Shown here: positions 41,366 through 50,779 of the stretch, piece by piece
Position numbering within the stretch: the first letter of the stretch is position 1
How the letters are laid out: the number at the start of each line of letters is the position of its first letter
Assembly: GCF_003627055.1 (NCBI RefSeq)
Contig: NZ_CP032624.1
Span: 2,046,001-2,110,000 of the forward strand
Length of the DNA stretch: 64,000 bases
Direction: 5' to 3'
Source: Gryllotalpicola protaetiae
GTDB lineage: Bacteria > Actinomycetota > Actinomycetes > Actinomycetales > Microbacteriaceae
Program-made: the position numbers and the translations under genes
The notes under the pieces: generated by a model
Database searches by the model: none
Told to the model about the DNA's origin: nothing
What the model saw: the letters and a program-made list of their open reading frames with translations, nothing else

Positions 41366-42910
41366 ATGACCACCTTCGCCGCAGACCAGATCCTCTCCGA
41401 AGAAGGCGCACCCCGCGTGCGCTTCGCCGCCCGCGAGCGCCGTGGCGCATTGCTCGGGCTGTCCTTCCTGCAGCTGATGGTGATCGGCGCCGCCGTCGCC
41501 ATCCTGCTGATCACCCTGTTCGTCGACGTCAACGCGATCTGGGTCCTGCTGCCCATCTGCACAGTGATCTGCTTCTTCGCCGTCGCCACCTACCGCCGCG
41601 AGGCGCTGCTCATCATCGCAGTGCAGGCAGTCAGGTATGGGCTGCGCTCCACCGCCGGCCAAACCAAGTTCCGCCGTGACGTGTGGATGCGCGTCACGGT
41701 CGCCTCGCTGAATATCGGCCACGCCGCCCAGGCGGCCGCCGCGCCGATCGTCACCTCGCGCTTCTTGCTGCCGGGCGCGCTCGGCGACGTGCAGATCGTG
41801 CAGATCCCGGGGGCCGGCGCGTTCATCTACAACGCGCGCGGCAGGCTGGCATCCGTCACCGTCCGCGTCGGGTCGCGCGCATGGGCGTTGCGCGACAAGG
41901 GCACGCAAGAGGGCGCATATGACGGATTCGTCGAGTGGCTGAGCTCGCTCGAGAATCTGCCTGGGCTGCGCGAGACGTCGATCCGAATCCGCGTCGATCG
42001 CGCCGCCTCGAACGAGCTGCGCGACTACCTGGTCGATCGCGAGTACGAGCATCAACCCCAGGTGAGCCCTGAGCTGCGCCACGAGTACTGGACGCTCACG
42101 CAGGCCGCCTCGAAGAGTTCGATGGGGTTCAGCAACTTCGTCACGCTCACCTTCGACACGGGCATCCTCAACTCCGCGATCCGCGATGCCGGGCGCGGCC
42201 TGACTGGTCTTGCCGCCGTACTCAAAGAGCGCGTCGCCGGCATCGAGACCGCGATGGAGCACGCCCGCCTCACCCCGGCCGGGTGGCTCGACTCCGACGA
42301 ACTCGATGAGCTTCTAGCCGTCGCCTCCGACCCGATCGCCGCAGCCGGCCGCCGCACCGGCAGCCCGAATCAGGCCGACCTCACGCCTCAGTCGCCGCCG
42401 CCCGTGATGGCAATCGACGAGACCTGGGACGCACTGCGCGTCGACGAGTCCTGGCACCAGACGCTGTGGGTCGCCGAGTGGCCGCGCACCGATGTGCGCA
42501 CCGGATTCCTCGAGCCGCTGCTCTACGCCGGCGACGCCACGCGCGTCATCACCTTGCAGGTGCGCCCGATCGCCACACACACGGCGCTCGCGCAACTGAA
42601 CCGGGCGCAGTCCGACATGGAGACCGCCGCGACGATCAGGCTGAAGCTGCAATCGCGCATCCCGCTCACCCACATCCGCGAAGAAGAGAACCTCGCCATC
42701 CGCGAGCATGACCTCGTCGACGGGTTCGGCGACGTGCAGTTCCGCGGCTTCATCACCCTGTCCGCCGAGTCGCGCGACGCGCTCGCCAAGGCCCGCACCG
42801 ACATCGAGCAGGCCTCGCACCCGGCGCGGCTCATGCTCGCCACACTCTCCGGTCAGCAGGCGGCGGGGTTCGTCACCTCGGCGCTGCCGGTTCCGCTCGA
42901 AGGGGAATGA
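41366..42910 (+). CDS. SCO6880/PrgI-like transfer membrane protein
   Basis: 514 residues. Two membrane helices near the N-terminus (about 30-48 and 53-70) are followed by a long soluble part with TAGQTKFRRDVWMR, LPGALGDVQIVQIPG and VWVAEWPRTDVRTGFLEPLL written in fragments here. This matches the SCO6880 family of actinobacterial conjugative elements, thought to combine a VirB3-like anchor with the N-terminal domain of VirB4. The following gene supplies the ATPase half. The stop is one base before the next ATG. Confidence 0.78.
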   Translation: MTTFAADQILSEEGAPRVRFAARERRGALLGLSFLQLMVIGAAVAILLITLFVDVNAIWVLLPICTVICFFAVATYRREALLIIAVQAVRYGLRSTAGQTKFRRDVWMRVTVASLNIGHAAQAAAAPIVTSRFLLPGALGDVQIVQIPGAGAFIYNARGRLASVTVRVGSRAWALRDKGTQEGAYDGFVEWLSSLENLPGLRETSIRIRVDRAASNELRDYLVDREYEHQPQVSPELRHEYWTLTQAASKSSMGFSNFVTLTFDTGILNSAIRDAGRGLTGLAAVLKERVAGIETAMEHARLTPAGWLDSDELDELLAVASDPIAAAGRRTGSPNQADLTPQSPPPVMAIDETWDALRVDESWHQTLWVAEWPRTDVRTGFLEPLLYAGDATRVITLQVRPIATHTALAQLNRAQSDMETAATIRLKLQSRIPLTHIREEENLAIREHDLVDGFGDVQFRGFITLSAESRDALAKARTDIEQASHPARLMLATLSGQQAAGFVTSALPVPLEGE

Positions 42911-42911
42911 G

Positions 42912-44360
42912 ATGAAGCAGACAGGCGTCATCGGCCGCGTTCCGGCCGATCAGAGCAGACGGATGCCTAAGCACGGCGCCGGGTCGACGAGCGAGTCTGA
43001 CGGCTCGAGCTGGAAGCTGCAGGCGCCAGAACTACCACCCTCGAAGATGCCCGCCTGGGGGTGGAAGCACCAGCACAACCTCCGCGCCCCGCTGCGGGTC
43101 ACCCCGCCCGCACACCGCACCTCATCAAAGGTCCTCGGCGGTGCATACCCGTTCCTCGCCGAGACCGGCGACATTCTCACAGGGGCCTACATCGGCGAGA
43201 ACCAGCTGTCGCGCGCCCCGTTCTGCTTCGACCCGTGGGACGCGTACTCGGCCGAGGCCGTGCGCTCGCACTCGGTCGCGATCATCGGGGTGAAGGGCAC
43301 GGGCAAGTCGATGCTCGCGAAGTCCTGGTCGTCGCGGCTCGCGCGCCTCGGCCGCAAGATCGCGGTGCCTCACGACCCGAACGGCGAGTGGGTGAAGGTG
43401 GCCGAGTACGTCGGCGGCACCTCTATCAGCGTGGGACCTGGCAAGGCCGCGCGCATCAACCTGCTCGACGAGGGCCCACGCGACCCGTCGTTCTCGAACG
43501 AGGACTGGAACCAGAACGTCCTGCAGTACCGACGCGCGACCGTGAAGACGATCATCCGCCGACTGCGCGAGGGCGGGAACTTCGAACCCGTCGAGCACAC
43601 CGCGCTCGACATCGCGCTCGATGCGCTGCGCGACAACTCAGTCGTGACGATCACCCAGGTGTACGCCCGTCTCGCCGACCCCGACGCCAAGCTCCCGGCT
43701 GAAGTCACAGAGGCCGGCCGCCGGCTCGCCCACACCCTGCGCCGCATGGTCTCCGGCGACCTCACGGGGTTCTTCGACGGCCCGTCAACAGTCGCCTTCG
43801 ACACATCCGCCCCGATGATGGTCGTCGACACCTCTGCCCTGAAGGGCGTATCGCCCGAAGCGCAGGCACTCGCCCGCCTCGCCACCGCGAACTGGATCCG
43901 CCGCGCGAGCCGCGGCGCGAACCGCGAGGCGCGCGTCATCGTGCATGAGGAAGCCGCCGTCGAACTGCTCAACGACGTCACCGGCGGCGACGGCTTGGCC
44001 GACCGCGTCGAGGACGAGAAGGTGGCCCGCCACCTCGGCACGAGCAACTGGTACCTGCTGCACCGCGTCGCCGACCTCGACGCGCTCGGCGACCGCAATA
44101 GCGCCTTGCACTCGCGCGCTCTCGGCCTGCTCGCCGACTGCGAGACGCGCATCTCTTATGCGCAGCACACGGGCGAGATCCCCAGATCCCGCGAGATTCT
44201 GGGCTGGAACGACACCCAGGCCGACCTCGTCCGCAAGCTCCACAAGGGCGAGGGCCTGTGGCAGATCGGGCAGGACCGCGTCGCCAAGGTGCGCAACATC
44301 TGCACCGACCACGAGCTCGGCGTCTTCCGCACCGACGCGCTCGGCGGCGCACGGCACTGA
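42912..44360 (+). CDS. VirB4/TraE-like ATPase of the transfer apparatus
   Basis: 482 residues. Walker A IIGVKGTGKSMLAKS (about 124-138); a Walker B-like region at REARVIVHEEAAVELL (about 336-351), with Glu-Glu after the strand, as in VirB4 motor domains. The N-terminal 100 residues are basic and Pro-rich. It would power the channel together with the SCO6880-like protein encoded just before it; the two look like a split VirB4. ATG at 42912 follows AGGGGAATGAG. Confidence 0.82.
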   Translation: MKQTGVIGRVPADQSRRMPKHGAGSTSESDGSSWKLQAPELPPSKMPAWGWKHQHNLRAPLRVTPPAHRTSSKVLGGAYPFLAETGDILTGAYIGENQLSRAPFCFDPWDAYSAEAVRSHSVAIIGVKGTGKSMLAKSWSSRLARLGRKIAVPHDPNGEWVKVAEYVGGTSISVGPGKAARINLLDEGPRDPSFSNEDWNQNVLQYRRATVKTIIRRLREGGNFEPVEHTALDIALDALRDNSVVTITQVYARLADPDAKLPAEVTEAGRRLAHTLRRMVSGDLTGFFDGPSTVAFDTSAPMMVVDTSALKGVSPEAQALARLATANWIRRASRGANREARVIVHEEAAVELLNDVTGGDGLADRVEDEKVARHLGTSNWYLLHRVADLDALGDRNSALHSRALGLLADCETRISYAQHTGEIPRSREILGWNDTQADLVRKLHKGEGLWQIGQDRVAKVRNICTDHELGVFRTDALGGARH

Positions 44361-44369
44361 GGTCCCGCT

Positions 44370-46175
44370 ATGAACAGCAAGCAGTCATCCGGGTGGGCGA
44401 CGATCGTCGTCTACGGCATCTTCGCGGTCGTCGTCGCAGGCGGCCTCGCAACGCTGATCGGAGCGGCGGCCATCCGCGTCATCTGCGGCACGGGTGGCCG
44501 CCCGGCCAGCATCTTCGCCGGCCTGCAGCTCGCAATCAGCGGCGACGCGGGCGGATACGAAGGCGCGAACGGATGCCACGTGCCGGTCACGCCGGTCAGG
44601 GGTCTCGACCTCCTCGCGCTCGTGATCATCATCGCGGCCGCCGGCGCCGCAGCGGCTTGGTGGTTCCGCTTCCGACAGTCCGATCGGCACTTCATCCACG
44701 AACTGCGCCTCCGCGACGGGCTCGCCAAAGGCGGCGAGATCCGGCGGCACGCGTCGGCCCGCACCGCGCTGCGCCGGGCGAAGACACTTCGCCCGTCGCT
44801 CGAGAACCCGACGCCGGCATCCGTCGGCTGGAAAGTCGGCCGCGCGCACGGGCACGACGTCTACGTCTCGATCGAAGACTCCGTGGTCGTCGAAGGAGCC
44901 CCGCGCTCGGGCAAGGGCTACCGGTTCATCATCAACGCGATCCTCGACTGGGACGGGCCGCTGATCACCACCTCGACCCGCAACGACAACCTCTCGGCCA
45001 CGATGCGCGCCCGCGCGCGCATGGGCGAGGTGACGGTCTTCGACCCGCAAGAACTGTCGGGCGTCCGCTCGTCCCTTCGGATCTCGCCGGTGACCGGGTG
45101 CGAAGACCCGCTCGTGGCCGATCAACGCGGCCACGCGATCGTGGCGGGCACCGCACTCGGGGGCTCCAAGACGAACCAGGAGTGGGCGCACGTCGCGTCC
45201 TCTGTGCTCTCCCGACTGCTGCACGCCGCCGCCGTCTCGGGCCGTGGCGCCGACGCGCTCGCCCGCTGGGGCTCAAACCCGCGCCTCGCGCTCGAGGCCG
45301 TCAGCGTCCTGTCGAGCCAGGGCGCACCCGGGTGGGCCGAGGACCTCGACGCGATCATCAACGGCGACGAGAAGCTCCTCGCCTCCTCGTGGTTCGGCGT
45401 CTCGGGCGCCGTCCGGCCGCTGGCGATCCCGGCGATCCGCAGAGCCATGACCCCGGGCCACGGCGAGCACTTCGACGCCGACCAATTCCTTACGGCACCC
45501 AACAGCCTCTACCTCGTCGGCACGGGAGCGGGCGCCGGCTCGGTCGGTGGCTTCCTCGGCGCGGTGCTCGATGACGTAGTCGAGACCGCGCGCCGCAAGG
45601 CGCTTGCCTCACCGGGCTCACGCCTCGATCTGCCGCTCGCGCTGATCCTCGATGAGATTGCCAACATGTTCTCCTGGCCGGCGCTGCCACGCATCATGGC
45701 CGACGGCGGCGGCCAGGGGATCTCCACCGTGGTTGTTCTGCAGGCCCTCTCGCAGGCCGAGACCGCGTGGTCGAAGGCCGAAGCCGACACCATCTGGTCC
45801 GCCGCTACCGCGAAGCTCCTGCTCGGTGGCGCCAGCGATGTCGACCACCTCCGCGATGTGGCATCACTTCTCGGCGCGCGCCGCGTCCGCGATACCGCCC
45901 ACTCGTACAACTCCTCCGGCTCGTCGACGAACGTGCGCAACGAGAAGGTCCCAGTGATGACGGTGGATGAGATCAGACGGATGCCGGAAACCGTCGGCCT
46001 CCTCGCGTACCGCACGCGCCGCGGCATCGTGCTCGACCTGCGCGGCTGGACCGACCGACGCGACGCCGCCGACATCTCCTCCTCCAAGAAGGCGACCGAA
46101 CTCGAGCAGCAGGCCGTGTTCGCCGAGCAATACCGCGCGGCGGTCGACCGCAGGCGCACGGCGGAGCGCGGCTGA
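44370..46175 (+). CDS. TraG/VirD4-type coupling ATPase
   Basis: 601 residues. Two N-terminal membrane helices (about 10-30 and 78-98) anchor the motor. Walker A is VVEGAPRSGKGYRF (about 174-187) and Walker B LALILDEIANMFSWPALP (about 423-440); VVVLQALSQAETAWSK and ATAKLLLGGASDVDHL follow, all typical of type IV coupling proteins. It brings the relaxase-DNA complex to the channel. It overlaps the HNH gene by one base (TGATG). Confidence 0.92.
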   Translation: MNSKQSSGWATIVVYGIFAVVVAGGLATLIGAAAIRVICGTGGRPASIFAGLQLAISGDAGGYEGANGCHVPVTPVRGLDLLALVIIIAAAGAAAAWWFRFRQSDRHFIHELRLRDGLAKGGEIRRHASARTALRRAKTLRPSLENPTPASVGWKVGRAHGHDVYVSIEDSVVVEGAPRSGKGYRFIINAILDWDGPLITTSTRNDNLSATMRARARMGEVTVFDPQELSGVRSSLRISPVTGCEDPLVADQRGHAIVAGTALGGSKTNQEWAHVASSVLSRLLHAAAVSGRGADALARWGSNPRLALEAVSVLSSQGAPGWAEDLDAIINGDEKLLASSWFGVSGAVRPLAIPAIRRAMTPGHGEHFDADQFLTAPNSLYLVGTGAGAGSVGGFLGAVLDDVVETARRKALASPGSRLDLPLALILDEIANMFSWPALPRIMADGGGQGISTVVVLQALSQAETAWSKAEADTIWSAATAKLLLGGASDVDHLRDVASLLGARRVRDTAHSYNSSGSSTNVRNEKVPVMTVDEIRRMPETVGLLAYRTRRGIVLDLRGWTDRRDAADISSSKKATELEQQAVFAEQYRAAVDRRRTAERG

Positions 46176-46576
46176 TGTCGAACCGACGGCGTCCCGCGTG
46201 GGACAACCAGTACCGCATCCGTTATCTACGCTCACCCGCCTGGTTCTCGCGACGCGACCACTGGTTCATCGAAGAGCGACGCCGCGCCGGCGCACTGCGC
46301 TGCGCGCTCTGCCTCGGGCCTGGCACGACTCGCACGCTCGAGCTGCACCACCTCGACTACCACGGCGTCACCCAGACCCCGGTCGGCTGGCGGGCCCACG
46401 AGCGACACAAGGACCTCATGGCACTGCACCCGCGGTGCCACGAGGCCGTTCACCAGCTCATCGACCGCGACCGCGCGCTGTCGGGCCTGGTCTCCCGCCG
46501 CGCGGCATCAGCCCAGGCGATCGCCCGACTACGGACGAAGATCGCGCGCTTCGTCGAGTCTGCGTGGTCGGCATGA
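46175..46576 (+). CDS. HNH-type zinc-binding small protein
   Basis: 133 residues. CALC (about 45-48) and a later H-x3-C (ALHPRCHEAVH) with LELHHLDYHG between them form a His-Me/HNH-like zinc site. A basic N-terminus suggests nucleic-acid binding. HNH proteins of this size are often nicking or homing-type nucleases, but activity is not certain here. Coupled on both sides in the transfer operon (1-base and 4-base overlaps), so it is part of the operon rather than a later insertion. Confidence 0.7.
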   Translation: MSNRRRPAWDNQYRIRYLRSPAWFSRRDHWFIEERRRAGALRCALCLGPGTTRTLELHHLDYHGVTQTPVGWRAHERHKDLMALHPRCHEAVHQLIDRDRALSGLVSRRAASAQAIARLRTKIARFVESAWSA

Positions 46577-47055
46577 GCGACGGCGACTCGATCGACCCTG
46601 CAAACTGGGACGAGCTCATTCAGTCGCTGCCGCCGGGGTGGGAGGACGCCGCCAGCAGGCGAGAGCCGGGGATGCTGGGCATCACCGTCGTCAACTGGCG
46701 CACGCTCGAGGACGAGAAGGCCCCCGAGGTCTGGACCGACCTCGGCGAGTGGGTTGCGTGGTTCATTCGCCGTTACCGCCTGCCGGCGCGGAAGATCCCG
46801 ACCTGCTGGTACCGGCACGGGTCGCTCGTCGAAGAGCTTTCAGCGCTCCACACCGCATGGCTCGTCTCCTTCGACAGCCTCGACGCCGGCTACGGCCCCA
46901 TCGGGTTCCACGAGCGCCTCGCCATTGCCCTACCCCGGCTGGCCAGCTGGTACAGCGGCGAATGCCACGACGGCCACGTCGAACTCCCGTACGCCAGCGA
47001 AAGCGCCCCGCCGCAGGAGTGGGCCGACTGGATCGCGGTGTCGCACGCGGGATGA
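46573..47055 (+). CDS. DUF4913-family protein
   Basis: 160 residues. WVAWFIRRYRLPARKIPTCW followed by YRHGSLVEELSALHTAW matches DUF4913, a family found in actinobacterial conjugative elements and plasmids. There is no membrane segment or catalytic motif. Start ATG overlaps the HNH stop by four bases. The function is unknown; its constant place beside coupling-protein and SSB genes suggests a DNA-processing or transfer accessory role. Confidence 0.75.
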   Translation: MSDGDSIDPANWDELIQSLPPGWEDAASRREPGMLGITVVNWRTLEDEKAPEVWTDLGEWVAWFIRRYRLPARKIPTCWYRHGSLVEELSALHTAWLVSFDSLDAGYGPIGFHERLAIALPRLASWYSGECHDGHVELPYASESAPPQEWADWIAVSHAG

Positions 47056-47155
47056 CCCGATGCGCGCCATCTGCGCGCCGCGGTCGCGTCGGCTGCGCAA
47101 CGTGTAGGTAGAGGGGTTCGGTTCCTCGGGCCTCCAAACTAGAAGGGAAAGACCG

Positions 47156-47596
47156 ATGAGCACACGCGTACCCATCACCATCGAGGGCAATCTCGTCGCC
47201 GATCCGACGTTCGCAGAGTCCACGAACGGCACCAAGCTCGCCAAGTTCACCGTGGCGGTCACCGACCGCAAGCTCGAGGACGGGAAGTGGGTCGACGGCG
47301 AGACCCAGTTCCACCGCGTCACGGCATTCGGGCGCCTGGCCGAGAACGTCCGGGCGAGCCTCACAAAGGGCGACAGCGTCCTCGTCAGCGGCAACCTCGA
47401 GTTCCGCCACTGGGTCGACGAGCACACCGGCGAGGCTCGCTCGTCGACCGAAGTGGTCGCTGACGCCGTGGGTCCGTCGCTGCGCTACAACCGCGTCGAG
47501 GTCGCCCGCCGGCCCAGCATCGACGGCGCTGCGCCGGCGGGACCCGTGCTCCAGCCGCCGCCGTCGCCCGGCGCATCCGCCTCGGTGGCGCAGTAG
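47156..47596 (+). CDS. ssb: Element-encoded single-stranded DNA-binding protein
   Basis: 146 residues with one OB fold: ITIEGNLVADPTF, KLAKFTVAVTDRK, FHRVTAFGRLAENV and GDSVLVSGNLEFRHW. The tail is Pro/Ala/Ser-rich and lacks the acidic DDDIPF-like tip of chromosomal SSB. It would coat the transferred strand. AGAAGGGAAAG precedes the ATG after a 100-base gap. Confidence 0.92.
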   Translation: MSTRVPITIEGNLVADPTFAESTNGTKLAKFTVAVTDRKLEDGKWVDGETQFHRVTAFGRLAENVRASLTKGDSVLVSGNLEFRHWVDEHTGEARSSTEVVADAVGPSLRYNRVEVARRPSIDGAAPAGPVLQPPPSPGASASVAQ

Positions 47597-47617
47597 ATGG
47601 GATAGAGGAAGCCGATC

Positions 47618-48004
47618 ATGACCGAAGAGGACGGGCCGCGTGGCATCGTCACTGACGCAGACACGGCGTACGAGGCGATCCGCGCGATCAACCACGCCAC
47701 GATCTGGAGCGGTGGCATCCCAGCTCCAACGATCTACAGCGTGCTCGGCAACCTCAAAACTGCAATCGGATTCGGCACCGAACAGGCCCTCGGCCAACTG
47801 GCCGACCGCCTCGTCGACTCCTTGGACGAATACGACGTCATCGAGGACAGCGGAGGAAACCCCGCCGAGAGCGTCGCAGCTGCCGTCGATCACCTGCGCG
47901 CCGCTGCTGCCCTTGCTGGGCAGATCGGCAATCACGTGTCCGCTGCGCAGAACGCAATCGCGGGTCAAGGACATCGCGGCCGGATTGACGCCGGCAGGAG
48001 TTAG
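47618..48004 (+). CDS. Small protein of unknown function in the transfer operon
   Basis: 128 residues, mostly helical by composition: AYEAIRAINHATIWSGGIPA then YSVLGNLKTAIGFGTEQALG and AVDHLRAAAALAGQIGN. No membrane segment. I do not recognise a named domain, though short proteins with AIRAINHAT recur in actinobacterial conjugative elements as far as I recall. It is the last gene of the rightward operon and starts 21 bases after ssb. Confidence 0.65.
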   Translation: MTEEDGPRGIVTDADTAYEAIRAINHATIWSGGIPAPTIYSVLGNLKTAIGFGTEQALGQLADRLVDSLDEYDVIEDSGGNPAESVAAAVDHLRAAAALAGQIGNHVSAAQNAIAGQGHRGRIDAGRS

Positions 48005-48466
48005 CTCGATTCGGCTGATCTACTGACGCCGAGACCTTGTGGCGTACCGCGCACACTCCTAATCTGAACGGGCCGCTGGGACCTCCAAAATCGCCTGTCG
48101 GACACGACCGCGCATCAAAGCCGATCCCCCTTGATGCGACTCGGGGCCCCAGCCCCGCTCGTCGTCGTGCAATTGCTGGACATTCCACGGTAATCGCCCA
48201 CCGGAAAGTGCTCTGAGGTTGTGCATGGCACCAATGACTGCACCAGGATCCGTCTTCACTATCATCCCGACACGCTGGCTGCTCATTCCGGGGCTTCGGT
48301 GACCCGCGTCCCAAGCTGAATCGCCCAGGGGCGACCTCGTGTAAGCAACGGCGCTTGGCGGCCACCTCCGCGGATCGCGATTTACCTGTGCCGCTCTTCG
48401 ACTTGGGCGGCGAGGCTAGAGATCGCTGGACGATGCGCGCGGCGGCGCACGGACGCATAGACGACA
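48005..48466. other. Boundary region between transfer operon and defence-like cargo
   Basis: About 460 bases, more A/T-rich than the transfer operon. The only possible gene is a 75-residue minus-strand ORF at 48059-48286 (contains GRLPWNVQQLHDDERGWG) downstream of the STAND gene. It has no clear ribosome site and no recognised family. Confidence 0.4.
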
Positions 48467-50779
48467 TCACAAGAGGTCAAAGTGGGCGAAAAGCACATCG
48501 ATGCGGGCAGCGTCCGACTGCTCCGTACGGGTCATCGGGTGCGGCGGGATGTAGGTGTCCTCGATGTCTGGCCGACGGAGGATCTCATCGTGCGCCTCCG
48601 CCCAGAGTGAACCCGAGCAGTCGACCCCGAGATCCTCGGCGAGCGTCTCCAACTCGGCGAAGACGTCCTCGTCCAGAATCTCATCTGGCACCATTAGCTT
48701 GTAGTTCACCCACGTTTCGAACAGCGCAGCGATCGTTTCCCGCGGTGTCGTGATGAGTCCTGGCTCGTCCTCAAGGCAGTCGCCGATGGAGCGCCAGTCG
48801 TCTGCTGAATCGGCCGCGTAGACAAGCGCATCGGCGGCAGCGGCGATCTCACGGTCACGCTCGGGGACTTCGGCCAAGAGTTCGAGAGCCACTTCCATGT
48901 CGCCGACCGTTCCGCTCTGCCACCGCTTTACGGCCGCCTGCCACATCTGCTTCAACCACGTGTCGTAGGTCGGATTCGGAGTACTGAGTTCCCGGCCGAC
49001 CATGACGGCGAACTGAACTCGCACCTCCGGGCTGATGCGCCAGAAGTGGACTGCGCGTCGGTTCGGCCGGAAGCGCTCACCATCGGCTGGGTGAATCGAG
49101 AAGCAGCGCACGATGGCCGCGCACAGCGCGGATTCGAGTGCTACGCGTTGCGCCGGCTCCGCGGCGAGCATGACCGCCGCGCGAAGCCAGTCGAGCTGTT
49201 CGAAGTATGTTGTCTCGTTAATCAAGAGCAACGCGTCGCGAGGGTTCTGGCGCAGCCACGAGGCAGCGAAGTCCGCCACGGATGGGTTGATCAATGAGAC
49301 GGACACCGCCGGGGCGTACTCGTCCTTGTGGGATTCGAGGAACGCATCATCGAGAACTCGCAGCGCAGAATGCAGCGCTCCGTGTGCCAGTTCTCGACCT
49401 CGGCTCGTCGCTAGACGCTGCAGCGCGGGCTCGAGTTCGGACGGGTGCACGGAGTAAGGAAAGGAGCTGACGAGGAGGACGATGTCCCGGCAGTCGGCGT
49501 CAAGTTCGTGTTCGAACGCGTGAGCCCAGATCCTGTCCGGGTGGTCAAGCAGCTCTATTGCCCGGTCCAGAGTCGTCTCTTGTTCAGCGGACTCCTCTGT
49601 CGCGCGGGCGATGTGCTCGATGAGGCGTGGGGTGTAGTTGGGGTGATCGACGATGCGAAGGTACGCGGAGTCGGCGACAAGAGACGTCAACTCCCCTCGT
49701 GCGCGCAAAGGCGAGAACCAGAGGTGGTTGTAGAGGATTTGTGCTCGTTCGTAGCGCGTATAAGCGCTGAGTTCGAGCAGCAGCGTGTGAATCGGGACTT
49801 CCGCGGCGTCGAGTGCCTCATACCAGGAGAGGGCCTGGTTCAGGATGTGCTCGCGAGTCGTAAGGATGAACAACGAGTTCGCCGAGGCGCGGCAGGAGCG
49901 CATGAAGGAGGCCAGGCGCCTGTCTTCGTTTTTCGTCAGGCGCGAGTGAAGGAAGTTGGAGCCGAGGAAGTCGTCGTAGACGAAGATCTGCTTGCGCGTC
50001 GTGTCGAGGACCTCGAATCCCTCACTCACGTCGGAGGACAGTTCCACGGGCTCGTAGCCGGCGGCGACGGCGTCGGCCACAAGCATTCGCGCGAGCGTGG
50101 TCTTTCCGATTCCCGGCGGCCCGGAGATAACGAGGACGCGTTCTGTGTTCAGACGGTCGTGGGCCGTGTTGAAGGCGCCGGTGTCTACGAGGAGCGGCAG
50201 GTCTCGTCGAATGTCCTCCAGCAGCGCCCGGCTGCGCTGCCACGTTCCGGAGTGGATGACTTGTTCCAACTGCGCCCGACTGCTGAGCCAGAGCTTGAGA
50301 TGCGCGCGCTCCACCTCGGGGTGCTGATTCAGCAGGAGCTCCAGGTCGTCTTCCCCGAGAATCTGGTCGTCGCGCGCGATCCACGGGGAGAGAGTGGCAC
50401 GCAAGGTGTGCTTGTTGCCGGCGGTGAGGCGGCGCGACGTCACCAATCTGTAGCTATCCGGACTAGGGAGTAGCCGCGCGACCTTGGCCGCCTCGGATCT
50501 CGCGGCGGCGTTCAGCTGCGGAAACGTGCTGTCTGCCATCTGCTTGCACTGGACAATGTGGAGACGCTCATCCGCGTCCAATCGGCGGAGATCGACACCG
50601 AGGTCAGGGCCGCGGGCGAAGACCTCATACTGATGGCCCGACTCGGCGCGCAGAAGATCGGCAACCAGCAGCTCGAAGTCGTGATCAGAAAGATTGCGAT
50701 AGTTTCTCAAGACTGTCCCCGCCGCCGAAGTACCGATACAGGCACGATCCTTCCGCACCAGTTCACTCGCGCTCGGCAT
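48467..50779 (-). CDS. Mrr-type nuclease fused to STAND NTPase (predicted anti-phage defence)
   Basis: 770 residues. N-terminal PD-(D/E)xK restriction-endonuclease domain (about 25-120): LSDHDFELLVADLL, GPDLGVDL with Asp 63, and VQCKQ with Lys 79, as in Mrr. A central P-loop NTPase of the STAND class follows: Walker A ISGPPGIGKTTLARML (about 216) and Walker B QIFVYDDFLGS (about 265), then LTTREHIL (sensor) and a winged-helix-like part. The helical C-terminal third (about 400-770) would sense the trigger. This is the nuclease-nSTAND3 layout predicted in defence. ATG at 50779 immediately follows an in-frame TAG; a TTG about 23 codons on is an alternative. Low-GC cargo. Confidence 0.85.
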   Translation of the reverse strand: MPSASELVRKDRACIGTSAAGTVLRNYRNLSDHDFELLVADLLRAESGHQYEVFARGPDLGVDLRRLDADERLHIVQCKQMADSTFPQLNAAARSEAAKVARLLPSPDSYRLVTSRRLTAGNKHTLRATLSPWIARDDQILGEDDLELLLNQHPEVERAHLKLWLSSRAQLEQVIHSGTWQRSRALLEDIRRDLPLLVDTGAFNTAHDRLNTERVLVISGPPGIGKTTLARMLVADAVAAGYEPVELSSDVSEGFEVLDTTRKQIFVYDDFLGSNFLHSRLTKNEDRRLASFMRSCRASANSLFILTTREHILNQALSWYEALDAAEVPIHTLLLELSAYTRYERAQILYNHLWFSPLRARGELTSLVADSAYLRIVDHPNYTPRLIEHIARATEESAEQETTLDRAIELLDHPDRIWAHAFEHELDADCRDIVLLVSSFPYSVHPSELEPALQRLATSRGRELAHGALHSALRVLDDAFLESHKDEYAPAVSVSLINPSVADFAASWLRQNPRDALLLINETTYFEQLDWLRAAVMLAAEPAQRVALESALCAAIVRCFSIHPADGERFRPNRRAVHFWRISPEVRVQFAVMVGRELSTPNPTYDTWLKQMWQAAVKRWQSGTVGDMEVALELLAEVPERDREIAAAADALVYAADSADDWRSIGDCLEDEPGLITTPRETIAALFETWVNYKLMVPDEILDEDVFAELETLAEDLGVDCSGSLWAEAHDEILRRPDIEDTYIPPHPMTRTEQSDAARIDVLFAHFDLL

